64,000 nucleotides of DNA from Acinetobacter brisouii CIP 110357. GTDB taxonomy: Bacteria > Pseudomonadota > Gammaproteobacteria > Pseudomonadales > Moraxellaceae. Shown here piece by piece: positions 21,303 to 31,173 of this stretch (within the stretch, counting starts at the first letter, position 1; each line of letters starts with the position of its first letter). The notes beneath the pieces are model-generated. The model was not told where the DNA came from and did no database searches. It worked only from the letters and a program-made list of their open reading frames with translations. The stretch lies in contig NZ_KI530762.1 in NCBI RefSeq assembly GCF_000488275.1, positions 267,536 to 331,535 on the forward strand, read 5' to 3'. The position numbers and the translations under genes were made by a program.

Positions 21303-22382
21303 ATGTCTAAACATATTTTAATTTTAGCGGGCGATGGGATCGGACCTGAGATTGTCGCAGCAGCAGAAACTGTACTCAAAACAGTCAATACAAAATTCAA
21401 TTTGGGTTTAACTTGGGAACATGGCTTGCTTGGTGGTGCCGCGATTGATGCACACGGTGAACCGTACCCAGCTGTAACCAGCGCTCAGGCACAAAAAGCC
21501 GATGCCATTTTACTTGGCGCAGTTGGCGGGCCAAAATGGGACAGCATTGAACGTTCAATTCGCCCAGAACGTGGCTTGCTGAAAATCCGTAGTGAACTGA
21601 ACCTATTTGCAAACTTGCGTCCAGCAATTTTGTATCCACAATTGGCAGGTGCTTCAAGCTTGAAACCTGAAATCGTGGCAGGCTTAGATATTTTGATTGT
21701 TCGAGAATTGACAGGTGGGATCTATTTTGGTCAACCACGTGGGATTCGTGAACTGGAAAATGGTGAAAAACAAGGTTACAACACTGACGTTTATTCAGAA
21801 TCTGAAATCAAACGTATCGCAAAAGTTGCTTTTGAATTAGCGAACTTGCGTGGTGGTAAAGTTTGTTCTGTTGATAAAGCCAATGTCCTTGAAGTAACTG
21901 AGCTTTGGAAGCAAACGGTGACAGCCCTTAAAGAAGCAGAATACCCAGAAATCCAGCTTTCACACATGTATGTTGATAATGCTGCGATGCAATTGGTACG
22001 TGCACCAAAACAGTTTGATGTGATTGTAACAGGCAACCTGTTTGGTGATATCTTGTCTGATGAAGCGGCAATGTTGACAGGTTCTATTGGCATGTTGCCA
22101 TCTGCATCATTAGATGAAAATGGTAAAGGCATGTACGAACCATGTCATGGTTCAGCACCTGATATCGCAGGCAAAGATTTGGCTAACCCATTAGCAACCA
22201 TTCTTTCAGTTGCGATGATGTTGCGTTATACCTTCCGTGAAGAAGCGGCAGCAAAAGCAATTGAAGATGCGGTGGGTCAAGTTCTGGATCAAGGCTTGCG
22301 TACAGCAGATATTATGTCCGAAGGTATGAATAAAGTCGGTACAAAAGCAATGGGTGAAGCAGTTGTTGCTGTTTTAGCTTAA
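21303..22382 (+). CDS. leuB: 3-isopropylmalate dehydrogenase LeuB
   Basis: It oxidatively decarboxylates 3-isopropylmalate with NAD+ to the last keto acid of leucine synthesis. The 359 residues show [12 protein letters not shown] at the N-terminus, the substrate-binding arginines in [13 protein letters not shown], the lysine and aspartates in SVDKANVLE and [12 protein letters not shown], and the NAD-binding [14 protein letters not shown]. This is the end of the leu cluster; a terminator follows within 20 bp. Confidence 0.97.
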   Translation: MSKHILILAGDGIGPEIVAAAETVLKTVNTKFNLGLTWEHGLLGGAAIDAHGEPYPAVTSAQAQKADAILLGAVGGPKWDSIERSIRPERGLLKIRSELNLFANLRPAILYPQLAGASSLKPEIVAGLDILIVRELTGGIYFGQPRGIRELENGEKQGYNTDVYSESEIKRIAKVAFELANLRGGKVCSVDKANVLEVTELWKQTVTALKEAEYPEIQLSHMYVDNAAMQLVRAPKQFDVIVTGNLFGDILSDEAAMLTGSIGMLPSASLDENGKGMYEPCHGSAPDIAGKDLANPLATILSVAMMLRYTFREEAAAKAIEDAVGQVLDQGLRTADIMSEGMNKVGTKAMGEAVVAVLA

Positions 22383-22400
22383 GCTTATAAATTTAAAAAT

Positions 22401-22433
22401 AAAAAGCGTGATCTTTCGGATTGCGCTTTTTTT
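22401..22433 (+). terminator. Rho-independent terminator of leuB
   Basis: AAAAAGCG (22401-22408) and CGCTTTTTTT (22424-22433) form a stem with some weak inner pairing and a seven-T tail, directly after the leuB stop codon. Confidence 0.8.
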
Positions 22434-22487
22434 GCGATTCAAAAGATAAAAAAATTAGAGTTTATATAACAAAGTGAAGGGAAAATC

Positions 22488-22865
22488 ATGAAAACTAAAC
22501 TGGCTTTAGGCGTTTTACTCACAGGCTTGTCATGGGCGGCACATGCCGACAATTGTGATCACGTGCGTAATAGTTATGATGCAGTGCATTGTAATAATAA
22601 AATGTATGTGAATGCAGATAATGAGTTAAACAAGAATTATCAGGAATTGCAGAGTAAACTCAGTACTCAGCAAAAAAGTATTTTAAAACATTCACAGCTG
22701 GTTTGGATCAAAAATCGTGATCAAAGCTGTTCGGGTGAGTCCAATGTCGGAACGGTGATTTATACCGTATGCCAGCTACATAAAACTCAGGAACGTAATT
22801 CATGGTTACGAGAGCGTCTACGCGAGTGCAAGACAATTGGCTGTAAAACCTCATCCTTAGACTAG
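22488..22865 (+). CDS. LprI/DUF1311-like secreted protein
   Basis: A 125-residue protein with a clear signal peptide (KLALGVLLTGLSWAAHA). The mature domain has paired cysteines (DNCDHV, VHCNNKM, DQSCSG, YTVCQL, RECKTIGC). The pattern C..V....A...CN....A..ELN..YQ.L...L, then a W..RD..C motif, is that of the DUF1311/LprI family, members of which have been proposed to inhibit lysozyme. It would act in the periplasm. It stands alone between the leuB terminator and infA. Confidence 0.8.
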   Translation: MKTKLALGVLLTGLSWAAHADNCDHVRNSYDAVHCNNKMYVNADNELNKNYQELQSKLSTQQKSILKHSQLVWIKNRDQSCSGESNVGTVIYTVCQLHKTQERNSWLRERLRECKTIGCKTSSLD

Positions 22866-22982
22866 AATCGTTGATTCATCGTCGTAGCTTGGCTTGCAAT
22901 ATAGCGGTGTTTAACAAGTTAAAGGTAGTTTATTCATCGAACTGCTTTCACAATCCAAAATATTGTCTTTAAAAATCCATAT

Positions 22983-23011
22983 AAAAAAAGCCACATTGTT
23001 GTGGCTTTTTT
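22983..23011. terminator. Bidirectional terminator beyond infA
   Basis: GCCACA (22990-22995) pairs with TGTGGC (23000-23005), flanked by an A-run and a T-run. It lies 15 bp past the end of infA on the minus strand and also downstream of the LprI-like gene on the plus strand. Confidence 0.85.
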
Positions 23012-23025
23012 GCTTCAGCTAATAC

Positions 23026-23247
23026 TTAACGTGCACGGTAAGTGATGCGACCTTTGGTCAAATCATATGGAGTCATTTCAACTTTAACATGGTCACCCGT
23101 TAAAATACGGATGTAATGCTTACGCATTTTGCCTGAAATATGAGCAATCACTTCATGACCGTTCTCTAAACGCACACGGAACATGGTATTAGGAAGCGTT
23201 TCGGTGACAACGCCTTCGAACTCAATTAGTTCCTCTTTATTGGCCAT
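23026..23247 (-). CDS. infA: Translation initiation factor IF-1
   Basis: The 73-residue OB-fold protein occupies the ribosomal A site during initiation. Its sequence is close to E. coli IF-1 ([45 protein letters not shown]). It is a single-gene unit here with its own terminator, divergent from the AraC-type regulator. Confidence 0.98.
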   Translation of the reverse strand: MANKEELIEFEGVVTETLPNTMFRVRLENGHEVIAHISGKMRKHYIRILTGDHVKVEMTPYDLTKGRITYRAR

Positions 23248-23475
23248 AGCCTACCTAAAAGAATAAAATAACAAGGGGCAAATTATAGACAAATTTAAGT
23301 AATAAAACAATATAAAGGCAAATAAAGCGTAGCTAAAAGCAACAAAGTTAAAAGTAATAAAAGTGAATCATGCGTCTACACTTTTCCCCTGAAAAATAGG
23401 GCAGGCTTGTTGTCAGTTTGGTCAATCCTCAGTACCCTGAATCTGGCGATACAGGAATAAAAATAAGGTGAAAGT

Positions 23476-24486
23476 GTGGGTCAGCAAACGGATGCTTCAG
23501 TGGTATTGCGACTTGGTTATCAGGCATTAAGGCGGGCAGGATTGTCAACAGAGCAAATTCTGACACAGGCTGGTGTTGCCATGAGCCAGTTAGAAACCAA
23601 TCAGCGTACGCCAGTCAGTGCACAAAATGCATTTTGGCTTGCTGCTGAACAAGTGAGCCAAGACCCTGATATCGGGTTGCATCTGGGTGAGCATTTACCA
23701 CTCTACCGTGGGCAAGTGATTGAACATCTGTTTATGAGTAGCGAAAATTTTGGTGAAGGGTTACAACGCGCGCTGGCCTATCAACGTTTAATTAGTGATG
23801 CTTTTCAAGCACAATTGGTCTGTGAAAATGGACGTTGCTATTTAACCAATGGAACGCAAGCTCGCCCCAATCGGCTGCTGAATCGGCATTTTTCTGAGTG
23901 TGCTATGTCTGGGGTTTTACGCTTTTTCAAGTTCTTAACCGAAGGGCAGTTTCAACCGATTTTTATTGATTTTGATTTTCAGGAAGGGGCTGCGCCAGAA
24001 GAATATTTTCGGGTCTATGAATGTCCTGTCAGCCTTGGGCAAAAAGAAACCCGACTGTATTTTGATCCTGCGATTTTAAAACATCCGCTATGGCAAGCCG
24101 ATCCTGATTTGTTACAACTGCATGAACAACTGGCAAATGAGAAATTACAGGAATTGGCGCGCTACGATCTGGTAGATGAAGTGCGCCGTGCCATTGGTGC
24201 AACTTTAGAGCAAGGGGAAACCACACTCGAAAGTGTGGCTGCACAGTTACAAATTACACCACGCCGTTTGCGAACCTTGCTGAATGATGCACAAACCAGT
24301 TTTCAGCAGATCTTATCAGCTTATCGCTGTCGGCTTGCGAAGAAACTATTGGCAAATACGCATGAAAGCATTGAGAAAATTGTATACCTGACAGGTTTTG
24401 CCGAGCCAAGTACATTTTATCGGGCATTTAAGCGCTGGACCAATGAAACCCCGATTGAATACCGCAAACGTAAACAGAGTGACTGA
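23476..24486 (+). CDS. AraC-family regulator with N-terminal ligand domain
   Basis: The 336-residue regulator starts at a GTG with AAGGTG upstream. Residues about 15-200 match the AraC-type arabinose-binding-like domain seen in OruR/ArgR-type Pseudomonadales regulators (ILTQAGV, GLHLGEHLPLYRGQVIEHLFM). The C-terminal double helix-turn-helix covers about 235-330 (ESVAAQLQITPRRLRTLL, then IEKIVYLTGFAEPSTFYRAFKRW). The effector is unknown. It is convergent with truA, six bases apart. No neighbouring metabolic gene hints at a target. Confidence 0.88.
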   Translation: MGQQTDASVVLRLGYQALRRAGLSTEQILTQAGVAMSQLETNQRTPVSAQNAFWLAAEQVSQDPDIGLHLGEHLPLYRGQVIEHLFMSSENFGEGLQRALAYQRLISDAFQAQLVCENGRCYLTNGTQARPNRLLNRHFSECAMSGVLRFFKFLTEGQFQPIFIDFDFQEGAAPEEYFRVYECPVSLGQKETRLYFDPAILKHPLWQADPDLLQLHEQLANEKLQELARYDLVDEVRRAIGATLEQGETTLESVAAQLQITPRRLRTLLNDAQTSFQQILSAYRCRLAKKLLANTHESIEKIVYLTGFAEPSTFYRAFKRWTNETPIEYRKRKQSD

Positions 24487-24492
24487 ACGCGG

Positions 24493-25311
24493 TCACTCTG
24501 CCCAGTTGAGCCATTGAGGGCCTAACGCAACTTTGGGTAAATCAAATTGCTCTGGATAATACGCCTGAATAAAATACAAACCATCCGCAGGGGCGGTAAT
24601 GCCCGCAGCTTTGCGGTCTTCTGCAGCGAACATCACATCGATGTGTTCCACAGGGTAGAGCTCTTGCCCAATTTCCAGTAAGCAACCCATAATGTTGCGT
24701 ACCATATGATGCAAGAAACCATCTGCCTGAATATCCAGAATCAGAAAAGCACCATGCTGTGTCAGGCGACAATGTTTGACATGCCGCACAGGCTGATTGG
24801 ATTGACAGGCCGCAGCGCGAAAAGTTTCAAAGTTATGTGTTCCTTCAAACTTTTGTGCTGCCTCGATCATTTTGGCAACATTCAGAGATTGGTGAATATG
24901 CGTTACTTGCTTGTGTAGTAATGCGGGACGACGAGGGGCGTTATACACCACATAGCGATAACGGCGGGCAATTGCCTTGAATCGTGCATGAAAGTCTGAA
25001 TCCATGCGTTTAATCCACTGAATCGAGATGTCTTTGGGAAGCTGACTATTTGCCCCCATAATCCAACCACGATCAGCACGATCCGCAGTACTGTCAAAAT
25101 GCGCCACCATATTGGTCGCATGTACACCTGCATCAGTACGTCCAGCACCGTGTACAATAACAGGGTGATTTGCGATTTTACTTAAGACACGCTCAAGGGT
25201 TTCTTGCACACTGGCAACGCCTGCTTGTTGTGTTTGCCAACCCCGATAAGCTGTGCCACAAAATTCAATACCAATCGCATAGCGTTGTGGAGTCATTTCT
25301 GTATTATTCAT
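24493..25311 (-). CDS. truA: tRNA pseudouridine(38-40) synthase TruA
   Basis: TruA makes pseudouridine at positions 38-40 of the tRNA anticodon arm. The 272 residues carry the catalytic motif GAGRTDAGVHA with its Asp, the N-terminal GIEFCGTAYRGWQ and the C-terminal FLHHMVRNIMG. Its start overlaps the end of the upstream asparaginase gene by 8 bp, so the two are translated together. The link to fimV and asd upstream is the one seen in Pseudomonas. Confidence 0.96.
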   Translation of the reverse strand: MNNTEMTPQRYAIGIEFCGTAYRGWQTQQAGVASVQETLERVLSKIANHPVIVHGAGRTDAGVHATNMVAHFDSTADRADRGWIMGANSQLPKDISIQWIKRMDSDFHARFKAIARRYRYVVYNAPRRPALLHKQVTHIHQSLNVAKMIEAAQKFEGTHNFETFRAAACQSNQPVRHVKHCRLTQHGAFLILDIQADGFLHHMVRNIMGCLLEIGQELYPVEHIDVMFAAEDRKAAGITAPADGLYFIQAYYPEQFDLPKVALGPQWLNWAE

Positions 25312-26266
25312 GCCAGTGCTTCAACCAGTCATTTGCCCGTTCATGCTGCAAATAAAGCGCTAGCAATTTGGCATAAAGATCAGCATGACCTAGACAATCA
25401 GACACTGCGATCTGCGCTTCTTTGACCCATGCACTGACGGCATAGCGCTGATCAATACCTCCTGCAGTGACTTGTGTAGTCAGTACAGGTAAACAGTTAT
25501 TTTGTTTGAGTTGTTGAAAGAGTTCAATAATGGCGGAATTGGTTACCAAGTTCCCAGTTCCAAAGCCTTGTAAAATTAAAAAGTCAGGTGCATGTCTAAG
25601 GACATGCTGAAGATTATTTTCAAGCTGTTCCAATCCAATCGGCTGCATCATCCAGTTCAGAATATTGAGCTTTTGCGCACGTTGTAGCATCGCATCGGTA
25701 ACGACTGTGACCTGCTGCTGTTGCATGATTGCTTGTGTTGATGGAATACCCTGGAAAGCATTGAGTTCAGTGGTATGAGCCTTGAGTGCTGTACGACCAT
25801 GAAACAGTTGTTGATAGAATGCTAGATATACGCCTGTATCAACACTCAAAATATGATCGAGTGCAAACCACAGGTTGTCTCGGGCATCGGTCTGTTCACG
25901 AATCGTTGAGCCATCTACCGTGAGTAACGGAAATTGACTGCCTGTAATAATCACATGGCAAGATTTAGCCAGCATACGTGCCAACACTGCACTGGCATAA
26001 CTTAAAGTATCTGTGCCGTGAATCACGACAAAATGCTGGAAGCCTTGTAGTTGTAATTGTTGAATAAACTGTACCAGTTTGAGCCAGTCTACTGCTGTAT
26101 AGGCACTACTGTCCTTAATGACAGGAGCAGCAAAGCATTCAATTGCCAAATTTTCTGGCAAATAGCCATGCAGGCAAGGTAAAAAGTCATGTTCTGGCAT
26201 TGGGCTTAAGGGTTCACCTACACAGCCGAATGTTCCACCCATATAAATTAAAGCAATTTTAGACAT
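25304..26266 (-). CDS. L-asparaginase, type I (AnsA-like)
   Basis: It hydrolyses L-asparagine to aspartate and ammonia. The 320-residue protein has the first catalytic threonine in YMGGTFG, the second motif HGTDTLSYASAVLA and the ITGSQFPL segment. No signal peptide is visible, which fits the cytoplasmic type I enzymes rather than the periplasmic type II. The C-terminal domain (ILQGFGTGNL, TTQVTAGGIDQ) is present. It lies between a FimV-like gene and truA; its end overlaps truA. Confidence 0.88.
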   Translation of the reverse strand: MSKIALIYMGGTFGCVGEPLSPMPEHDFLPCLHGYLPENLAIECFAAPVIKDSSAYTAVDWLKLVQFIQQLQLQGFQHFVVIHGTDTLSYASAVLARMLAKSCHVIITGSQFPLLTVDGSTIREQTDARDNLWFALDHILSVDTGVYLAFYQQLFHGRTALKAHTTELNAFQGIPSTQAIMQQQQVTVVTDAMLQRAQKLNILNWMMQPIGLEQLENNLQHVLRHAPDFLILQGFGTGNLVTNSAIIELFQQLKQNNCLPVLTTQVTAGGIDQRYAVSAWVKEAQIAVSDCLGHADLYAKLLALYLQHERANDWLKHWHE

Positions 26267-26267
26267 G

Positions 26268-26297
26268 ATAAAAAAAGCAGCCGAATTCGACTGCTTA
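26268..26297 (-). terminator. Terminator after the FimV C-terminal gene
   Basis: AGCAG (26276-26280) and CTGCT (26291-26295) flank the self-complementary CGAATTCG. On the minus strand the stem is followed by a seven-T run. It separates the fimV-like gene from the asparaginase gene downstream. Confidence 0.7.
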
Positions 26298-26314
26298 TGG
26301 TAAAACGAACTGCT

Positions 26315-27856
26315 TTAAGATGCTATTTGATTTAATAAATATTTGGCGCGATCTAATTCATCAGCATGATATTGCACTTGTGAATCTTCTAATAAAGCCC
26401 GCGCCGAGCTAAATGCACCTAAACGAATATACTGTTCTGCAAGTGATAAGTTGAGCTTGGTATCACTGAGTGCAGCCAGCTCTGGGAATTGTTGAACCAC
26501 ATAATCAGCAGGAGCTTTTGTTTCTGGAACAGGTTCTTTTACAGGTGCAACAGTTGATTCTATAGCGTTTGGCAGGCTGTCAAAACTGGTGATAGACAGA
26601 GGTTCTGCTGCAACTTCAACTGTAGGAGCAGGCGCTATGACTGTTTCAGGTTCAATTTCTGGTTGAGCATTTGGCTTGTCAAAGCTAAACACCAGTTCCT
26701 GTGTTTCTACTACAGGCTGTGGTTCGGCTTGAGCTTCAGTACTGACTGTTTCAAAGTTAAATGCGATATCAGCCTGTTGAATTGGCTCAACTTCTGGCTC
26801 TGGCTGTTTTTCTTGGGGAATAGCAGGTTCAGTCAGATCAAATTTAAACTCGAGAGCAGGTGCTTCCTGTGCTTCTTCTTCTACATGTACAGGTTCAATT
26901 TGAGTTTTATGGGTTGTTTCATGGTGATGCTGGAAGACTGCATCATGATGTTCTGTTTTGGCAACGCCAGGAATGACATCCTCTTTTTTACCAAAATCAA
27001 CTTTCTTGGCAAAATGTTCGGGGCCTTTGCTTTCTATTGCACGTGGTTCAACAGATAGGTGAACATGCTTGGCTTCTGCTGGTTCTGGTTCATCAATTTC
27101 GGTCTTGCTAAAGCCTTCAAGGTTAAATTCAAGAGGCTTGTGTTCTTCTACTTTTGAAGCGGGTGCTGTTTCCTGAGCAGATGTGGATACACTGTGTAAT
27201 TCTTCTTCTAATTTCTCAAAAGACAAACCACTATGTGCCGGTTCAGGTTCGCTGTGTGCTTCATCGCTTAAATCATTTTTAAGTAAATCAAAATCAACCG
27301 CTTTGACTTGTGGAGCTGCTGGTTTTTCAGGTTCAACTACAGTCGTAACAGGCGCTTCATCTGGAAGCTGAATAGGTGTGTGCTGGATGGTATCGGGCTT
27401 TACGGGCTCTTTTTTTTCTGTCAGGCGATTTTCTGCCTCAGCAATAATGTCATATAAATTTAATGCACGAAGATGTGCCATTAATTGATTGATAGAGAAC
27501 TGATCATTTTGCTCAATATGAATCTGCAACAATAATAAATATAAACTGTGTTGCTCATGGTCTGCATTTAGAGCCTGATTAATGATTGCTTCAGCCGTAT
27601 TGAAATTTTTCTCACGGATCAGGTTTTCAATTTGACGACGTAAGTCAGGGTCGAGTTCTTTAGGCTTCGCTTCAGCAGAAATTGTGTTCTGAGTGTCAGT
27701 GACCTCAGGCGCTGCTGTGCCAGAACGTACTTTCTTTTTCGACTCAAATTTTCTTTTTGATCGACTAGAATCAGTGTCTTGTTGCCCCGAGCCTCGTTTT
27801 TTGAGCACAATGGCTACAACGAGTAATAGAACAAATGGAATGATGTATAGCAACAT
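26315..27856 (-). CDS. FimV-like C-terminal protein (membrane anchor and cytoplasmic part)
   Basis: This 513-residue protein matches the second half of the polar-landmark protein FimV/HubP. It begins with one transmembrane segment (LLYIIPFVLLLVVAIVLKK) and then a basic stretch. A TPR-like segment follows (about 70-135), then a long acidic linker rich in E, P, V and A. It ends with a FimV C-terminal domain (LNLSLAEQYIRLGAFSSARALLED). In FimV the TM helix sits in the middle of one protein; here the gene starts at that helix with its own AAGGAT site. The periplasmic half is encoded 50 bp upstream. Likely roles are polar organisation of type IV pili and twitching. Confidence 0.82.
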   Translation of the reverse strand: MLLYIIPFVLLLVVAIVLKKRGSGQQDTDSSRSKRKFESKKKVRSGTAAPEVTDTQNTISAEAKPKELDPDLRRQIENLIREKNFNTAEAIINQALNADHEQHSLYLLLLQIHIEQNDQFSINQLMAHLRALNLYDIIAEAENRLTEKKEPVKPDTIQHTPIQLPDEAPVTTVVEPEKPAAPQVKAVDFDLLKNDLSDEAHSEPEPAHSGLSFEKLEEELHSVSTSAQETAPASKVEEHKPLEFNLEGFSKTEIDEPEPAEAKHVHLSVEPRAIESKGPEHFAKKVDFGKKEDVIPGVAKTEHHDAVFQHHHETTHKTQIEPVHVEEEAQEAPALEFKFDLTEPAIPQEKQPEPEVEPIQQADIAFNFETVSTEAQAEPQPVVETQELVFSFDKPNAQPEIEPETVIAPAPTVEVAAEPLSITSFDSLPNAIESTVAPVKEPVPETKAPADYVVQQFPELAALSDTKLNLSLAEQYIRLGAFSSARALLEDSQVQYHADELDRAKYLLNQIAS

Positions 27857-27906
27857 TTTTTTATCCTTGCATTCGCAACAATGTATTCAGGCTAAAACAG
27901 TTCTCA

Positions 27907-29313
27907 TTAATGACTTGGCTTGTTGGCTTTTTGTTGCTGTTGCAACTGTTGCTGTAATTGCGCAAGTCGAGCATTTAATAATTGAATTTGATGGTCTTTT
28001 TGTTGCAGAGCCAAATCCAATTGAACTACATTTTTTTGTAATGTAACGGTTTTTTTACGAGTTGTCATAACTTTTAATGATAATTCAGGCGCAGTTTTCT
28101 GAGCATTGTGACTATTACCTCCCATTTTACTCGAAGATGTATCTGTATTTTCGGTCACGAGTCTCATTTCTGCTTGGTCTAGGCGATATTTCGTCGCATA
28201 TTTCCCTGCTGAGGTTGGTTTTGTTGTTTTTGCTGTACGGGTAGCAGGGAGAGGAGCACTGCTTAGATTCAGGTTGGTTCCTGCTCTTAAGCGATTGATA
28301 TTTCCACCAACAAAGGCATGTTCATTCAGCGCTTTAATATGTTTCATCACTTCGCCAATCGGCTGATGAGTTTGCTCGGAAATCCGTGCTGCAATACTCC
28401 ATAAGGAATCCTGACGCTGTACCACATAGTGATTGTTTTTCGCTGTTTCTTTAGGTGTAGCAACAGGTGCAGGTTTTGCTGGAGCTCGGTGTGCAACAGG
28501 TATTGGTTTTTTGGTCTCTACCGATGTTTGAGCTGTTGCTGGTGTAGCTTGTGGCTGGCTGTGCTTTTGCAGTGGCTGAGGCATAGATCCAATTGCGGCA
28601 ACTGTTGTTACAGGCTTGGCAGGTGCAGCAGGAGTTATTGCTGGTTTGACTGGAGTAGCGGTCGTTGTTGTCGGTTTTGTTGTTATGCTGGGTTGGTTGG
28701 TTGGTGTTGCCGTGGTTAGCTTTGGTGGCGCAGCAACACTGATGGCTAACAGATTACTAGGTGTTGGTGGATTGTTTGCTGGAGCAACTGTTGTTGTATA
28801 ACGTCTGCTCTCAGGTAAGTTAAGTGCAATATCTTTTTCACTGACAATCTGTTTTGGAACTAGAACTTGCTCTTGAGTCGAAGCTTTGATCGGGTTTGCT
28901 TTGGCCATGAGTGCTTTAGGGGGATTATTGCCACCCAGATTTTTTTGAATTTGTTGTAAGTGTGCCCCATCGGCATCTTGGACTTTGACAATCAGGTTAA
29001 TATTTTTATTGTTCATGGGCTGGGATGAAGTGATGACAATCACGCCACTACTTGCTCCCGTACGACGTACAAAGAAATTTAATCCGCTTACATCCTGTTG
29101 GCTAGCTCCCATACGGATCAGATCATCAGGGTCAGCTAAGCCTGCTTGAATTGCAGCATTATTGCTGGCATTTGTATAAGGAATTTCGACATATAACAAT
29201 TGCCCTTGAGTTGATTCAATTTGGGCAGCGTTAAAAGTTAATGCATAGCTACTGTGTGCAGCAAAACATAAAATCAGTGCTGAAGCGAGTTTGTTATATG
29301 CAGTCATTTTCAT
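27907..29313 (-). CDS. FimV-like N-terminal protein (periplasmic, LysM)
   Basis: A 468-residue secreted protein with a signal peptide (LASALILCFAAHSSYA). It has the FimV N-terminal domain (about 22-125: LTFNAAQIESTQGQLLYVEI), a P/T/A-rich linker with repeated KP-type segments, a LysM domain for peptidoglycan (about 293-355: NHYVVQRQDSLWSIA) and a C-terminal Q-rich coiled coil. It stops where FimV would normally enter the membrane. The FimV C-terminal gene starts 50 bp downstream in another frame. The ATG at 29313 is used; 29307 is also possible. Confidence 0.82.
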   Translation of the reverse strand: MKMTAYNKLASALILCFAAHSSYALTFNAAQIESTQGQLLYVEIPYTNASNNAAIQAGLADPDDLIRMGASQQDVSGLNFFVRRTGASSGVIVITSSQPMNNKNINLIVKVQDADGAHLQQIQKNLGGNNPPKALMAKANPIKASTQEQVLVPKQIVSEKDIALNLPESRRYTTTVAPANNPPTPSNLLAISVAAPPKLTTATPTNQPSITTKPTTTTATPVKPAITPAAPAKPVTTVAAIGSMPQPLQKHSQPQATPATAQTSVETKKPIPVAHRAPAKPAPVATPKETAKNNHYVVQRQDSLWSIAARISEQTHQPIGEVMKHIKALNEHAFVGGNINRLRAGTNLNLSSAPLPATRTAKTTKPTSAGKYATKYRLDQAEMRLVTENTDTSSSKMGGNSHNAQKTAPELSLKVMTTRKKTVTLQKNVVQLDLALQQKDHQIQLLNARLAQLQQQLQQQQKANKPSH

Positions 29314-29388
29314 CCACAAAATGGAACTGTTGATTGTTTTAACTATAATGTAGCTGTATGTAAATGAATTGTAAATTTTAAAGATGTT

Positions 29389-29417
29389 AAAAAGCCGATC
29401 TTTTCAGATCGGCTTTT
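29389..29417 (-). terminator. Terminator of asd
   Basis: AAAAAGCCGATC (29389-29400) pairs with GATCGGCTTTT (29407-29417) around six bases. On the minus strand it ends in a T-run and lies 18 bp beyond the asd stop codon. Confidence 0.85.
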
Positions 29418-29434
29418 CAATTTAAAATTCAAAA

Positions 29435-30553
29435 TTATGCATTTTTATAGTCAATCAAGATGCGGAGCATGCGGCGTAGTGGTTCTGCAGCACCCCAAAG
29501 TAACTGATCGCCCACGGTGAACGCACCAAGATACTCTTTACCCATATTGAGTTTACGTAGACGACCAACAGGAACACTTAATGTGCCAGTAACAGCAACA
29601 GGTGTCAGGTCAGTCATAGATGCTTCGCGAGTATTTGGAATGACTTTTGCCCATTGGTTAGATTGGCGAATCATGTCCTCAATTTCATTTAGCGGTGCAT
29701 CTTTTTTCAATTTTAAAGTCAATGCTTGAGAGTGGCAACGCATTGCACCGATACGCACACAGTGCCCATCGATTGGTACGATTTGCTGATTGCCTAGGAT
29801 CTTGTTGGTTTCAACCTGACCTTTCCATTCTTCCTTAGACTGACCACTTTCCAGTTGCTTGTCGATGTAAGGAATTAATGAGCCTGCCAAAGGTACGCCA
29901 AAGTTTGCAGAAGGGAAGCCTTCGCCACGTTGCAATTCAGCAATTTTAGAGTCGATGTCTAAAATCGCAGATTTAGGATCATCCAACAAATCTTTGGTGT
30001 TGTTATACAAATAACCCATACCTGTAATCAGTTCACGCATGTTTTGCGCGCCAGCACCTGATGCTGCCTGATAAGTCATGGAAGTTGCCCATTCCACCAA
30101 ATTATTTTGGAAGAGACCACCTAAGCCCATCAACATCAATGAAACGGTACAGTTACCGCCCACGAAAGTTTTAGTGCCTTTGACTAGACCTTCTTTAATG
30201 ACATTCATATTCACTGGATCAAGCACGATGATTGCTTCATCGTCCATACGGAGTGTCGATGCGGCATCGATCCAGTAACCGTTCCAGCCTTCCGCTTTAA
30301 TTTTCGGGAAAATCTCAGAAGTATAGTCACCACCTTGGCAGGTAATAATGACATCCATTTGCTTCAGACTCTTAATATCTGATGCATCCATAAGTGCTGG
30401 GGCAGTCTTACCACCAAAAGCAGGAGCTTCACCACCTGCATTACTGGTAGAAAAATAGAATGGCTCAAAATGTGCAAAGTCATTCTCTTCAACCATACGT
30501 TGCATAAGGACAGAACCAACCATCCCACGCCAACCGACCAGACCTACTTTCAT
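29435..30553 (-). CDS. asd: Aspartate-semialdehyde dehydrogenase
   Basis: It makes aspartate-4-semialdehyde from aspartyl phosphate, feeding lysine, diaminopimelate, threonine and methionine synthesis. The 372 residues start at the ATG at 30553 ([19 protein letters not shown]), the normal N-terminus; the frame stays open 29 codons further upstream but without a good start. The catalytic Cys is in [12 protein letters not shown] and the substrate-binding His/Arg are in [14 protein letters not shown]. This is the Gram-negative Asd type. It is upstream of the FimV genes, as in Pseudomonas. Confidence 0.97.
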   Translation of the reverse strand: MKVGLVGWRGMVGSVLMQRMVEENDFAHFEPFYFSTSNAGGEAPAFGGKTAPALMDASDIKSLKQMDVIITCQGGDYTSEIFPKIKAEGWNGYWIDAASTLRMDDEAIIVLDPVNMNVIKEGLVKGTKTFVGGNCTVSLMLMGLGGLFQNNLVEWATSMTYQAASGAGAQNMRELITGMGYLYNNTKDLLDDPKSAILDIDSKIAELQRGEGFPSANFGVPLAGSLIPYIDKQLESGQSKEEWKGQVETNKILGNQQIVPIDGHCVRIGAMRCHSQALTLKLKKDAPLNEIEDMIRQSNQWAKVIPNTREASMTDLTPVAVTGTLSVPVGRLRKLNMGKEYLGAFTVGDQLLWGAAEPLRRMLRILIDYKNA

Positions 30554-31173
30554 GTCATTGTGCCTCGGTATTGTCATAAAAAATAAAAGGGTTTTGAGTG
30601 TATCAAAAGTCTCCCCAACTGCAAGCGCTACATAAGTCAAACAGGAAGATTTTTGAGTGAAATAACTTGTTTATGATACATACAAAACTAATAAAGACGG
30701 TTTTAGCTACTTATATTATAAAAATTAAAAACATAGCTTAAATTTAACGGGGGTTTTTCAAGGTGTTGTTTTTGCTCGGATGTTGAGTTTTTAAGCAGAA
30801 AAAATTGTTGAATAATTAAGCAAACTTCACCTCGATTCTGTGTGGAGTAAGCAATAAAAAAGCAGTCACAATTTTAGATCAAATAAATATCACCTTAATT
30901 TGAAAAAGTATAACACTTGCTTGGTTAATGTAAGCATATGCGTACATTCTGTACAGTAGATATCCGCTATGCAGCTTTAGGATTTCATTTTATTCTAGGT
31001 TCATCGGCACAAGGAAGAATGGGAATGGAGCATCCCGTATGGAAGACGTGCTGAGTGGATAACATCAATGGCATGATGGCAACATGGATAGACACAATAA
31101 AAACAATAATAAGATCTGAAAACACAACCTCAATTAACCCGAACTGGATGTTCTATCTAGTTCGGGTTTTGAT
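30554..31173. other. 620-bp non-coding gap between asd and a glycosyltransferase gene
   Basis: No convincing gene is present. A 38-codon plus-strand frame from 30938 lacks a ribosome-binding site. GTACATTCTGTAC (about 30942-30954) is a short inverted repeat. The asd promoter should lie at its left end. A strong hairpin sits at the right end. A small RNA on the plus strand ending at that hairpin is possible but weakly supported. Confidence 0.4.
31136..31170. terminator. Hairpin after the glycosyltransferase gene
   Basis: AACCCGAACT (31136-31145) pairs perfectly with AGTTCGGGTT (31159-31168) around 13 bases. It starts 6 bp beyond the stop of the minus-strand glycosyltransferase, which points to that gene. 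The better T-run (GGGTTTTGATTT) is on the plus strand, so it may work both ways. Confidence 0.75.

Noticed and set aside
27857..27906. A single frameshift or stop correction that would rejoin the two FimV-like genes
   Set aside because: The frames differ, 50 bp of non-coding sequence with a ribosome-binding site separates them, and the break falls exactly at a domain boundary.
30938..31054. 38-codon plus-strand frame in the asd-glycosyltransferase gap
   Set aside because: No ribosome-binding site, no recognisable features, short length.
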